64,000 nt of DNA from Shewanella fidelis ATCC BAA-318 (GTDB lineage: Bacteria > Pseudomonadota > Gammaproteobacteria > Enterobacterales > Shewanellaceae). Within the stretch, counting starts at the first letter, position 1; each line of letters opens with the position of its first letter. The notes under the pieces were generated by a model. It was not told the origin of the DNA and did not search any database. It saw only the letters and a program-made list of their open reading frames with translations. Of the stretch, positions 26,995 to 36,713 are shown piece after piece. Position numbers and translations under genes: made by a program. The DNA is taken from positions 62,001 through 126,000 of the forward strand of contig NZ_JADX01000018.1 in the NCBI RefSeq assembly GCF_000518605.1, given 5' to 3'.

Positions 26995-29658
26995 ATGGGT
27001 AAATCGCTAGTAATCGTCGAATCACCGGCCAAAGCCAAGACTATTAATAAATATCTAGGCAAAGATTTCATCGTTAAGTCGAGTGTAGGTCACATCCGTG
27101 ACTTACCTACTTCTTCGAGCACTGAAGCTAAAGTTGTTAGTAAAACAGCGGCTGAAGTAAAGAAGATGTCTCCAGAAGAGAAGGCTGAATATAAGAGCTT
27201 AAAAGCAAAGCAAGCGCTGGTTGCGCGTATGGGGGTTGACCCTGAAAAAGGCTGGAAAGCTAAATATCAAACCTTACCTGGCAAAGAAAAGGTGGTTAAA
27301 GAACTTCAAACTCTGGCAGCAAATGCTGACCATATCTATCTCGCAACCGATTTGGATAGAGAGGGAGAAGCGATTGCTTGGCATCTACAACAAGTGATTG
27401 GTGGTGATGAGTCTCGCTATCAACGTGTTGTATTTAACGAGATCACTAAATCTGCGATTCAAGATGCCTTTAGTCAGCCATCAGTTCTTGATACCAATAT
27501 GGTTAATGCTCAACAAGCACGTCGTTTCTTAGACCGTGTTGTGGGCTTTATGGCTTCGCCATTACTGTGGAAGAAAGTTGCCCGCGGCTTATCTGCAGGA
27601 CGTGTGCAGTCAGTTGCTGTAAGACTAGTGGTTGAGCGTGAAAGTGAAATTAAAGCGTTTGTGCCTGAAGAGTTTTGGGATGTACATGCCGAGCTAAATA
27701 CTCTGACTGAAGATTTACTTAAGATGCAAGTTGTTAAGCATCAGGGTAAAACCTTTAGCCCGGTCAATGAAGCGCAAGCACAGGCTGCGGTTACCCAATT
27801 ATCTCAATCTAGCTTTGTGGTCGCAGCTCGCGAAGATAGAGCGACATCGAGTAAGCCATCTGCGCCGTATATCACCTCAACACTGCAACAGGCGGCAAGT
27901 ACTCGCTTGGGCTTTGGTGTGAAAAAGACCATGATGATGGCACAGCGCTTGTACGAAGCGGGTCATATTACTTATATGCGTACCGACTCGACTAACTTAA
28001 GCCAAGAAGCATTAGATAGTGTGCGCGAGATGATTGGCAACGAGTACGGTGATAAGTATTTACCAGAGTCGCCAATTCGTTACGGTAGCAAGGAGGGCGC
28101 ACAAGAGGCTCACGAAGCGATTCGTCCTTCGAATGTAAAAGTCAGTGCAGCGTCGCTTTCAGACATGGAGCGAGACGCTCAGCGCTTATACGAGCTTATT
28201 TGGCGTCAGTTTGTAGCCTGTCAGATGACACCGGCTAAATATGATGCGACTCGTCTAACCGTTAAAGCGGGTGATTATGAGTTAAAAGCCTCGGGTCGCA
28301 CATTACGTTTTGATGGTTGGACTCGAGTTCAGACCGCCGTTAAAAAGAAAAACGAAGAAGATAATACTTTACCTTATGTAGCTGAAGGTGATGTCGTTAC
28401 GCTGAAAGAGTTGCAACCAAAGCAGCACTTTACTAAGCCGCCAGCCCGTTACAGCGAAGCTTCATTGGTTAAGGAATTAGAAAAACGTGGTATTGGTCGT
28501 CCTTCGACATATGCAACGATTATCTCAACCATTCAAGACCGTGGTTACGTTAAAGTTGATAACCGTCGTTTCTTCGCCGAGAAAATGGGTGAGATCGTCA
28601 GTGACAGCTTAGTCGGTAGTTTTGAAGATTTAATGAGCTATGACTTCACCGCGAGTATGGAGCAAACATTAGACGATGTTGCTCACGGCAAGCTTGATTG
28701 GAAAAAAGTGCTTGATGGTTTCTATAAAGATTTCACCAAGCAATTAGAAGTGGCTGAGTTACCACCAGAAGAGGGCGGTATGCGTCCAAACGAAATGGTG
28801 ATAACAGATGACATCAAGTGTCCAACTTGTGGTCGCCCTATGGGGATCCGTACTGGTACGACAGGTGTATTCTTAGGTTGTTCTGGTTACGCGTTACCAC
28901 CAAAAGAACGTTGTAAGACCACACTCAACTTAACGCCAGGCGAAGAAGCGGTTAGTAGTGGTGAGGATGCTGAAACAGAAGCACTGCGCGCTAAACATCG
29001 TTGTGGTATTTGTGGCACAGCCATGGATAGTTACTTAATCGATGAAACTCGCAAGCTGCATGTATGTGGTAATAACCCAACATGTAATGGTTATGAAGTT
29101 GAAGCTGGCCAGTTTAAGATCAAAGGCTATGAAGGCCCACTGATTGAGTGTGATCGCTGTGGCAGTGACATGGAGCTTAAAAACGGTCGCTTTGGTAAGT
29201 ACTTTGGTTGTACTAGCGAAGACTGTAAGAATACGCGTAAGCTACTTAAGAGTGGTGAAGTTGCGCCGCCAAAAGAAGATCCAATCCACCTACCAGAGCT
29301 TAAATGTACTAAGTCTGATGCGTATTTTGTGTTACGTGACGGTGCCGCGGGGATTTTCCTTGCAGCAAGCACGTTCCCTAAATCACGTGAAACTCGCGCA
29401 CCTTTAGTTGAAGAGCTGGTTAAATACCGCGAACTACTGTGGCCGAAATATCAGTATCTAGCTGATGCACCCGTTGCAGATGAAGATGGTAATTTATCAT
29501 TTGTACGTTTTAGCCGTAAGACTAAAGAGCAATATGTTGCGACTGGCTGGACATCAAAGTACATTGATGGCAAGTGGGTGACTGAGGCTAAAGCGAAAGC
29601 CAAACCTAAAGCTAAGCCTAAGGCAAAAGCCAAGCCTAAAACTAAAAAAGCAGAGTAA
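26995..29658 (+). CDS. topA: DNA topoisomerase I
   Basis: Type IA topoisomerase that relaxes negative supercoils; 887 aa. The Toprim domain has [17 protein letters not shown] at 6-22 and [12 protein letters not shown] (from Asp119). The active-site Tyr is Tyr327 in [11 protein letters not shown]. The core includes [15 protein letters not shown] and [13 protein letters not shown]-terminal zinc ribbons of the C4 type start at about 608 ([13 protein letters not shown]...C), 665 (CGICG...CGNN..C) and 716 (CDRCGSDM...C). The last 25 residues are a Lys/Ala/Pro-rich tail made of KAKPK-like units. Start ATG is in frame with [13 protein letters not shown]. Strong terminator after. Confidence 0.98.
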   Translation: MGKSLVIVESPAKAKTINKYLGKDFIVKSSVGHIRDLPTSSSTEAKVVSKTAAEVKKMSPEEKAEYKSLKAKQALVARMGVDPEKGWKAKYQTLPGKEKVVKELQTLAANADHIYLATDLDREGEAIAWHLQQVIGGDESRYQRVVFNEITKSAIQDAFSQPSVLDTNMVNAQQARRFLDRVVGFMASPLLWKKVARGLSAGRVQSVAVRLVVERESEIKAFVPEEFWDVHAELNTLTEDLLKMQVVKHQGKTFSPVNEAQAQAAVTQLSQSSFVVAAREDRATSSKPSAPYITSTLQQAASTRLGFGVKKTMMMAQRLYEAGHITYMRTDSTNLSQEALDSVREMIGNEYGDKYLPESPIRYGSKEGAQEAHEAIRPSNVKVSAASLSDMERDAQRLYELIWRQFVACQMTPAKYDATRLTVKAGDYELKASGRTLRFDGWTRVQTAVKKKNEEDNTLPYVAEGDVVTLKELQPKQHFTKPPARYSEASLVKELEKRGIGRPSTYATIISTIQDRGYVKVDNRRFFAEKMGEIVSDSLVGSFEDLMSYDFTASMEQTLDDVAHGKLDWKKVLDGFYKDFTKQLEVAELPPEEGGMRPNEMVITDDIKCPTCGRPMGIRTGTTGVFLGCSGYALPPKERCKTTLNLTPGEEAVSSGEDAETEALRAKHRCGICGTAMDSYLIDETRKLHVCGNNPTCNGYEVEAGQFKIKGYEGPLIECDRCGSDMELKNGRFGKYFGCTSEDCKNTRKLLKSGEVAPPKEDPIHLPELKCTKSDAYFVLRDGAAGIFLAASTFPKSRETRAPLVEELVKYRELLWPKYQYLADAPVADEDGNLSFVRFSRKTKEQYVATGWTSKYIDGKWVTEAKAKAKPKAKPKAKAKPKTKKAE

Positions 29659-29674
29659 CTTTCTGAGACAATAA

Positions 29675-29701
29675 AAAAGCCCCGATAATTCGGGGCTTTT
29701 T
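29675..29701 (+). terminator. Terminator of topA
   Basis: Perfect 10-bp stem AAAAGCCCCG / CGGGGCTTTT, 6-base loop, T-run. Confidence 0.9.
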
Positions 29702-29792
29702 ATTGCCTGTTGAAACTAGGGCAGAGAAGCAACAGCCGAAAAGGCTTTGGCTGGGGCAATGGATGAAAGACTAAAAATAAATGACTAAGGTA

Positions 29793-30569
29793 TTACCACT
29801 TTCTTTTTGGCTGGAATAATACATCGATATCATCATCTTCACTTTTGCTTTTGACGATAGTCGGTTGAGCACTTTTTTGCGCGCCGCTGACTTCTTCTAA
29901 CATTGCTTTCGCTTCTTCAACTTTGCGAGCAATAAAAGGGTCATTTGGCGTTTGTGATTTAATCGTGTGTAAAGTCCCAAGGGCTTTAGTGATCATCTGT
30001 TTGGCTGAGCCATACTGCTTCATAAAGCAAGCTGCACGGCCTCGAGCTAACATGGAATCGACATTGATGCGTAATTGTAAGCTATCGATGCGTAACTCTT
30101 CCTCACTGAAAACAGTAGGATCAACTTTGCCTTTGTTATGCTCAGCACGCAAAATGGCTTTCATTTTCTTCAAGGTTTGCACTAATGTCAGGATCTGCCT
30201 GTCATTGTCTGGTAACCGAAATTGTTCAACTGGTGGTGCTGATTTAGGACTTGATTGCAGGCTTTGGATCTGTGCCTGTATATCAATAAGACGGCGTTGA
30301 TAGTCGTTGCTTTGTTGTGCAGCGAGTGGCAATGCACCAGTTAGTGCTTCTTCAACTCGTTTATAAAGGATTAATACTATGTTAGACGAGCTAGGGATAA
30401 GTCCTGTGTTAGATAACACTTCTTCTGTTTCATCGATAATAGCTCTGAAACGTGCAAGTTCGGTCCGTCTTTCGGCTTCAACGCGGGCTTTTTGTTGTTG
30501 AATGATGCTGATCCCGATAACAAGGAGCAATAACACGCCAATCAAAACCAAGACTGAAATAAATATCAT
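29793..30569 (-). CDS. Membrane-anchored coiled-coil protein of unknown function
   Basis: 258 aa. One N-terminal membrane helix (about 2-23) is followed by a Gln/Lys/Glu/Arg-rich coiled coil (about 24-55, QQQKARVEAERRTELARF), a helical body with a second coiled-coil tendency (about 88-150), and an Asp/Lys-rich tail ending FQPKRKW. The helix without a cleavage site and the positive tail suggest a cytosolic domain anchored in the inner membrane. No enzymatic motif is visible. It lies between topA and cysB and is transcribed from the cysB side. I know similar proteins only as conserved hypotheticals in Shewanella. Confidence 0.68.
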   Translation of the reverse strand: MIFISVLVLIGVLLLLVIGISIIQQQKARVEAERRTELARFRAIIDETEEVLSNTGLIPSSSNIVLILYKRVEEALTGALPLAAQQSNDYQRRLIDIQAQIQSLQSSPKSAPPVEQFRLPDNDRQILTLVQTLKKMKAILRAEHNKGKVDPTVFSEEELRIDSLQLRINVDSMLARGRAACFMKQYGSAKQMITKALGTLHTIKSQTPNDPFIARKVEEAKAMLEEVSGAQKSAQPTIVKSKSEDDDIDVLFQPKRKW

Positions 30570-30692
30570 AGCAGGACCAATAATTTTACAATTCGGTCAA
30601 TGCTACTATAAATCAACACTATAGGGTAGTAATCTTCATCATGGTTTATCGATAAGTGTTTCTTAGAGATTGACTAATGTGCTATATTCCAT

Positions 30693-30727
30693 TTGATATA
30701 ATTTATTCGCTATACTATAACGAATAA
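30693..30727 (+). promoter_or_regulatory. cysB promoter with embedded dyad
   Basis: TTGATA (30693-30698) and TATAAC (30716-30721) with a 17-base spacer. A dyad TTATTCG (30703-30709) / CGAATAA (30721-30727) covers the spacer and -10 region, where a repressor would block polymerase. CysB represses its own gene in enteric bacteria, so self-control is plausible here. Confidence 0.55.
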
Positions 30728-30792
30728 TTATACTTAAATGCGTTATTACTTATTTATTAGACAGGTCATAAACCTGCTACAAGGAAGGATAA

Positions 30793-31770
<978 letters not shown>

Positions 31771-31793
31771 TAAATATGAATAATAAAATAAAT

Positions 31794-31819
31794 AAAAACC
31801 TCGCTTAGCGAGGTTTTTT
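31794..31819. terminator. Bidirectional terminator cysB/sdaA
   Basis: 11-bp stem AAAAACCTCGC / GCGAGGTTTTT with a TTA loop between convergent genes. Confidence 0.85.
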
Positions 31820-31833
31820 AGTTTTAGGATTAT

Positions 31834-33210
31834 TTAACATTCAACAATATTAACCGCTAAGCCGCCTTTGGCCGTTTCTTTATATTTACTGCGCATATCT
31901 TTACCGGTATCCATCATGGTTTTGATCACTTTATCCAGTGATACTTTGTGGTTACCATCACCACGCATGGCCATACGAGAAGCATTGATTGCTTTTACAG
32001 CTCCCATAGCATTTCGCTCAATGCATGGCACTTGCACAAGGCCACCAACGGGGTCGCAAGTTAACCCTAGGTTGTGCTCCATACCAATTTCAGCAGCGTT
32101 CTCTACATGTTCAACTGTACCGCCCATAATTTCAGTTAACGCAGCAGCTGCCATTGAACATGCAACTCCCACTTCACCTTGGCAACCGACCTCTGCGCCA
32201 GAAATAGATGCATTCTTTTTATATAGAATACCGATAGCCGCTGCAGTAAGTAGATAGCGACAACAAATATCTTTATCCACCTCTTGGACAAACATATCGT
32301 AATAACATAACACTGCCGGGATAATGCCTGCTGCACCATTAGTTGGTGCTGTTACTACGCGGTCTCCTGCAGCATTTTGTTCATTAACCGATAGGGCAAA
32401 CAGATCGACCCAGTCCATTGCAGTTAATGGATCGACACAGTTTTTGCCTTCGGCTTTTAAGCGACGATATAGAGAAGGTGCGCGGCGTCTTAGTTTTAGT
32501 CCACCAGGCAACATACCTTCTTTCAAATAACCGCGCTCAACGCAGTTTTTCATGGTTTGCCAAATATGCCAAAGTTGATCTTCAATTTCGTCATTAGTCG
32601 CGATGCTAAGCTCATTAGCCATCATTAATGATGAAATACTAAAGCCATTTTCGGTGCATAGCTCAAGCAACTGTTGTGCTGAGTTAAAGTCGTAAGGCGC
32701 TGCTTTGATTGGTGTGGCTGGCGAAGCATCTTGGGCGAGAATTTCATCTTCATCAAGAATAAAGCCGCCACCTACTGAGTAGTATGTACGTTCATAAATG
32801 CATGTGCCCTCTTTGTATGCGTAAAGGGTCATCGCATTCGCGTGAGCTGGTAAGCTTTTACGTCTGTGGTAGGTAATGCCATTGGCTCGAGTAAAGCGCA
32901 CTTTTCGGCCACAGGCTAATAGTAGGCTTTCGCTGTCGCTAACTTGCTGTAAAATTTCATCGATGCTATCAGTATCAACGAGATCAGGCGCTTCACCCAT
33001 AAGGCCTAAAATAACCGCTTTGCCTGTCCCGTGACCTTTGCCTGTTTGACCTAAGGAGCCAAACAGTTCAGAGCGCAACTCATCTATTTGCTCTAGGTGT
33101 CCAAGTGTTTGAAGCTGCTCAATAAATATGTTGCCAGCCTTCATTGGGCCAACAGTGTGAGAACTTGACGGCCCAATGCCGATTTTGAACATGTCGAATA
33201 CACTAATCAT
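31834..33210 (-). CDS. sdaA: L-serine ammonia-lyase (L-serine deaminase)
   Basis: Converts L-serine to pyruvate and ammonia using an oxygen-labile [4Fe-4S] cluster. 458 aa, the single-chain two-domain type (beta domain N-terminal, about 1-150; alpha domain after). The start MISVFDMFKIGIGPSSSHTVGPM is diagnostic. Cluster ligands are Cys343, Cys385 and Cys396 (GCQGEVG, TCDPVGG, VPCIERN), the same spacing as E. coli SdaA. The C-terminus ends with Cys (NIVEC), as in relatives where the tail occupies the active site. No serine transporter is adjacent, although one often is in other bacteria. Confidence 0.96.
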   Translation of the reverse strand: MISVFDMFKIGIGPSSSHTVGPMKAGNIFIEQLQTLGHLEQIDELRSELFGSLGQTGKGHGTGKAVILGLMGEAPDLVDTDSIDEILQQVSDSESLLLACGRKVRFTRANGITYHRRKSLPAHANAMTLYAYKEGTCIYERTYYSVGGGFILDEDEILAQDASPATPIKAAPYDFNSAQQLLELCTENGFSISSLMMANELSIATNDEIEDQLWHIWQTMKNCVERGYLKEGMLPGGLKLRRRAPSLYRRLKAEGKNCVDPLTAMDWVDLFALSVNEQNAAGDRVVTAPTNGAAGIIPAVLCYYDMFVQEVDKDICCRYLLTAAAIGILYKKNASISGAEVGCQGEVGVACSMAAAALTEIMGGTVEHVENAAEIGMEHNLGLTCDPVGGLVQVPCIERNAMGAVKAINASRMAMRGDGNHKVSLDKVIKTMMDTGKDMRSKYKETAKGGLAVNIVEC

Positions 33211-33233
33211 GTTAAACCTTTATCGTTCTAATC

Positions 33234-33247
33234 GTTATAATTATAAC
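33234..33247. promoter_or_regulatory. Perfect 14-bp palindrome upstream of sdaA
   Basis: GTTATAATTATAAC is exactly self-complementary and lies 24-37 bases before the sdaA start. It includes TATAAT, so it may be the -10 element, an operator, or both. Confidence 0.4.
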
Positions 33248-33365
33248 CAACTTTACTAAGAGACTACTGAATGGAGGAATGCCGCTATTCTTGGTATATT
33301 TCAGCTATTCAGTATATAAAAACATTGTTTAAAGCTAATCTTAGTTGCTTGAATCATTGGTGCAA

Positions 33366-33384
33366 AAAAGTATCCCATACTTTT
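33366..33384. promoter_or_regulatory. Inverted repeat in the sdaA/nagZ promoter region
   Basis: AAAAGTAT (33366-33373) and ATACTTTT (33377-33384) around CCC: a 19-base symmetric operator-like site. The cognate factor is unknown. Confidence 0.4.
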
Positions 33385-33602
33385 AACGCTTCTCCAGCAT
33401 TAGTTTTTTTGTATGCAATTTGAATGTATTAGTTAAACTAATTGTTGGAGCGTTGTTTTTAACTTGTGTTTTTCAAAATGCTAATGTGGAATAATTTAGT
33501 ATTAACATAGGGTTAATCACTATTTTTGATTGTATTTTTGCTGATGTTTTATTTTGTGTTAGGTAAGCTAGATTTTATCTCGATAAAAATTTTGAGGGTT
33601 TT

Positions 33603-34610
33603 ATGAGTTATTTGATGTTAGATATCGAGTCCACCACGCTAGATCAAAAAGAATCAGCGCAGTTAACTCACCCTATGATCGGCGGCCTTATTTTATTTAG
33701 CCGCAATTATGCTAATCGTGAACAGTTGATTGAATTGATCAAGTCAATCCGAGCGATTAGGCCTGATATTTTGATTGCGGTTGATCATGAGGGCGGCCGC
33801 GTACAACGTTTTCGTGAAGGTTTTACTGTACTGCCTGCAATGGGCGACATTTTACCTGCGGCTAAAGGTGATATCGCGTTAGCTAAGACTTGGGCAACAG
33901 AGCTTGGCTACCTTATGGCAATTGAGTTACTTGCAGTCGATATCGATCTTAGTTTTGCGCCTGTTTTAGACTTAAATGGTATTAGTCAGGTGATTGGTAC
34001 CAGAAGCTTTAGTGACCAAAAAGAGCAGGTGATTGAACTGGCGAGCGCGTTTATTGACGGCATGGAGCAAGCCGGAATGTGTGCGGTTGGCAAACATTTT
34101 CCCGGTCATGGCAGCGTTGCTGCTGATTCGCATATTGCTAAACCAGTCGATGAGCGAACCAAAGATGAAATCTTTGCTAACGACATGCAACCTTTTGCAA
34201 ATTTAATCGCTAAACACCGCTTACAAGGGATCATGCCAGCCCATGTGATCTATCCTAAGGTTGATAGCCAACCAGCAGGTTTTTCACCATTTTGGTTGCA
34301 ACAGGTATTACGTCAACAGTTGTCATTTAATGGGGTAATATTTTCAGACGACCTTGGTATGAAAGGTGCAGCGGTCGCGGGCGGTTATACTGCACGGGCG
34401 CAGGCAGCGTTAGATGCAGGCTGCAATATGATTTTAGTGTGCAATGATAGTGCTGGCGCTACTGAGGTGCTAAATGGGGTTAACTGGCCAACGGATGATA
34501 AAGGCTTAAGTGCAAGCGTGCTTAAACCGGATCCTCGTAAAGTTGCGCTAGCATTAGAGGATAATGAGCGTTGGCAGCGAGCTCAAGCAATTGCTGAAAG
34601 TTTGATTTAG
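33603..34610 (+). CDS. nagZ: Beta-N-acetylhexosaminidase NagZ
   Basis: Cytosolic GH3 enzyme of peptidoglycan recycling, removing GlcNAc from 1,6-anhydro-muropeptides. 335 aa. The N-terminus MLDIESTTL differs from the E. coli MLDVEGYEL only in detail. [26 protein letters not shown] (about 60-75) and [18 protein letters not shown] (His/Asp acid-base pair, about 163-180) are all present, with the nucleophile Asp in [11 protein letters not shown] (about 248). It is followed by ycfP as in E. coli. Confidence 0.97.
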   Translation: MSYLMLDIESTTLDQKESAQLTHPMIGGLILFSRNYANREQLIELIKSIRAIRPDILIAVDHEGGRVQRFREGFTVLPAMGDILPAAKGDIALAKTWATELGYLMAIELLAVDIDLSFAPVLDLNGISQVIGTRSFSDQKEQVIELASAFIDGMEQAGMCAVGKHFPGHGSVAADSHIAKPVDERTKDEIFANDMQPFANLIAKHRLQGIMPAHVIYPKVDSQPAGFSPFWLQQVLRQQLSFNGVIFSDDLGMKGAAVAGGYTARAQAALDAGCNMILVCNDSAGATEVLNGVNWPTDDKGLSASVLKPDPRKVALALEDNERWQRAQAIAESLI

Positions 34611-34682
34611 CGCAATATATAACTGGGTTGGCCTTGCTAGGTTGGCTTTATATTAGTTTTATACTTGGTATTTGGGGGCGAT

Positions 34683-35222
34683 ATGATCCTTTACCTACAT
34701 GGGTTTGATGCAACAAGTCCAGGCAATCATGAGAAAATGCGTCAGCTGCAATTTATCGATGATGATGTGCGTCTGGTGAGTTATAGCACTTTGCATCCGA
34801 AAAATGACATGCAGTATTTACTCAATGAAGTGAATAAACAAATTGCTTTATCTGATGATCCGGCGCCGTTAATTTTAGGCGTTGGCCTTGGTGGTTATTG
34901 GGCCGAACGTATCGGTTTTTTGAATGGAATTAAATCGGTTCTGATTAATCCTAATTTAGCCCCACAAGATAATATGGTTGGCAAAATTGACAGGCCTGAA
35001 GAGTATGCCGATATTGCTAATAAGTGTGTTAAAGGCTTTCGTGATAAAAATACGGCTAAGTCGCTGTGTATCTTAGCGCGCAACGATACGGTGACTGATA
35101 ATTTAGCGACAGAGGCGTTGCTTAAAGACTTTTATCGTATTGAGTGGGATGAAGAGCAACAGCACAAATTTGCTTCTTTAGCGGCTCATTTACAGCTGAT
35201 TAAGACATTTAAACAGAGCTAA
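34683..35222 (+). CDS. ycfP: YcfP-family alpha/beta hydrolase-like protein
   Basis: 179 aa (E. coli 180). I chose ATG 34683 because [19 protein letters not shown] aligns with the E. coli start MIIYLHGFDSNSPGNHEKV, and GGGGG lies upstream; an in-frame start six codons earlier has no such support. Features: [20 protein letters not shown] (a serine-free variant of the nucleophile elbow, Gly-Leu-Gly in place of Ser), PEEYADIA, and WDEEQQHKF with the C-terminal His. The elbow lacks a clear nucleophile Ser, as in other YcfP proteins, so its activity is unclear. It follows nagZ with a 72-base gap, probably one transcription unit. Confidence 0.9.
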   Translation: MILYLHGFDATSPGNHEKMRQLQFIDDDVRLVSYSTLHPKNDMQYLLNEVNKQIALSDDPAPLILGVGLGGYWAERIGFLNGIKSVLINPNLAPQDNMVGKIDRPEEYADIANKCVKGFRDKNTAKSLCILARNDTVTDNLATEALLKDFYRIEWDEEQQHKFASLAAHLQLIKTFKQS

Positions 35223-35238
35223 TTGAGCACTTTATTAC

Positions 35239-35277
35239 AAAACCACCATTGGCAGATAAGCGATTGGTGGTTTTTTT
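35239..35277 (+). terminator. Terminator of nagZ-ycfP
   Basis: Perfect 10-bp stem AAAACCACCA / TGGTGGTTTT, 16-base loop, seven T. Confidence 0.82.
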
Positions 35278-35303
35278 GTACCTCACTCCGATAGGTATTA
35301 TGC

Positions 35304-35319
35304 TAATACTAATCAGTAT
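35304..35319 (+). repeat. Dispersed intergenic repeat, copy C
   Basis: TAATACTAATCAGTAT followed by AA; one mismatch to the consensus TAATACCAATCAGTAT. Located between the ycfP terminator and yccX. Confidence 0.62.
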
Positions 35320-35437
35320 AAAGAGTTAGTCGTTATTTTTATTTGCTTACTTACTGTGTTGAATGAGTTTGGCAAAACTTGCTCTGAGCTATAACGATTA
35401 ATACAAGCTAAACGCCGACAGACTACGGGAATACGTT

Positions 35438-35713
35438 ATGAAACGTGTTGTTATTAAAGTGAAGGGCAAAGTACAAGGTGTTTCGTACCGCCAACATACG
35501 CTAAAACAAGCAACCGCGCTTGGATTGACAGGGTTTGTAAGTAATCTTAGTGATGGTTCGGTACAGATTTTAGCCCAAGGCGGTGAGCCAGCAGTAGATA
35601 GGCTGATTAACTGGTGTTATATCGGATCGCCAGCCTCAAACGTTGACGATGTATTTGTCGATGAAGACGAGGCAGATGAAATCTACCTCGATTTTTCGAT
35701 TATCCAGCTTTAA
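35438..35713 (+). CDS. yccX: Acylphosphatase
   Basis: 91-aa enzyme hydrolysing acyl phosphates such as acetyl or carbamoyl phosphate. Catalytic Arg lies in VQGVSYRQHT (about 13-22) and the catalytic Asn in TGFVSNLSDGSV (about 30-41), the second classical motif. The C-terminus is unusually acidic (DDVFVDEDEADE). Its last bases overlap the 3' end of csiV by 4 bases on the opposite strand, with no terminator between them. Confidence 0.93.
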   Translation: MKRVVIKVKGKVQGVSYRQHTLKQATALGLTGFVSNLSDGSVQILAQGGEPAVDRLINWCYIGSPASNVDDVFVDEDEADEIYLDFSIIQL

Positions 35714-36711
35714 TAGTTTATTGGCGCACTCGCTGCTGTGTCGGCTTCAGGCATTGGCTCTGTGGCCTTGGCGCTAGGATGTTGCATTTTTCTGATCTGA
35801 ATAATCATCCCCATTTTTGGATGATCAAAATAGTGTACTTCATCACTACGTACACGGCGGTTTTGAGTCATAGGGATCGAATATAAGAATGGGCTGGTCA
35901 CTTGCTGTGAGTTGTCTCCCGCCGTATTGCCATTGGCACGCAAATCACTACTTGCAAGAGTTACCGTTTTACTGCCTGCTTCACGCAACCTAAAATCGGT
36001 TTCAATAAACAGATAGTGCTGCAAATAGATATTAATTGTCCCGTCAAACTTCCAAACTGGTTGTTGATTGTCATCAGTAAATTGCGGGCCAAAAAAATCA
36101 AAATTGGTGAACTCTGAGCTATTGCTGTTTGCTTCTATAGGCTGACCGTTAAATTGGAACTCTTCTGAATAGTCATGGCCAGAAAATAGCTTAACCGGAA
36201 TCGCACGGTTACGAGGTAACATCGATTGTTGCCAAGTCATGTGTAATAGGCTAGTGGTGCCTTTTTCACGGGATATAGTGGCAATAATGTCTTTAAATTG
36301 ACTCTGACTTTCTGCTAATAGCACAGCTCCGTCACCTAAATGCGCAACCGCCGGGCTAGGTGCAGAAATCTGCATCGGCACATCGGCCATGGCTTTATGT
36401 TTTGCACTGGTCATCTGCTCATTACAACTAATGCTATCTGTTGCCCAATCTGTAGAAGTACAGCCATTAAGCCCCATGTTTAGTGCCGTCAGATCGGTAC
36501 TGATTAGCGGGGTAATAAAGTCAACCGTTTTGCGCTTAGATGGTGTGGCTGCGTCAGTTGGCCACTGCTCAGTTGTAGGCACATCGCGCTCGAAGATATA
36601 GACTTCGACCTCAAACCAGCGCTCTTCTGCTGCAGATAAACTTGCGCTAAGGCCTGATAAAAGGCTTATCGCTAATGCTGCGCTGAGTTTGTTTTTAGAT
36701 AGTCTTAACAC
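35710..36711 (-). CDS. csiV: Peptidoglycan-binding protein CsiV
   Basis: 333 aa, with a GTG start only two bases after the mfd stop and GGAG inside the end of mfd, so it is translationally coupled. A signal peptide ends near SAAEE (about 28). The mature protein has RWFEVEVYIFERD (about 31-43), FEFNGQPIEAN-like and VRSDEVHYFDHPKMGMIIQI (about 283-302), hallmarks of CsiV. In Vibrio cholerae CsiV is a periplasmic peptidoglycan-binding protein that acts through LpoA and PBP1A. The C-terminal 25 residues are low-complexity (Ala/Pro/Glu-rich). Function is transferred from Vibrio. Confidence 0.85.
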   Translation of the reverse strand: MLRLSKNKLSAALAISLLSGLSASLSAAEERWFEVEVYIFERDVPTTEQWPTDAATPSKRKTVDFITPLISTDLTALNMGLNGCTSTDWATDSISCNEQMTSAKHKAMADVPMQISAPSPAVAHLGDGAVLLAESQSQFKDIIATISREKGTTSLLHMTWQQSMLPRNRAIPVKLFSGHDYSEEFQFNGQPIEANSNSSEFTNFDFFGPQFTDDNQQPVWKFDGTINIYLQHYLFIETDFRLREAGSKTVTLASSDLRANGNTAGDNSQQVTSPFLYSIPMTQNRRVRSDEVHYFDHPKMGMIIQIRKMQHPSAKATEPMPEADTAASAPINY

Positions 36712-36713
36712 GG

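Larger units (their letters stand above)
33211..33602. other. Divergent intergenic region sdaA/nagZ
   Basis: 392 bases with no gene, AT-rich. It contains two dyads described separately (33234-33247 and 33366-33384). GAGGG before nagZ is its ribosome-binding site. Confidence 0.55.
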
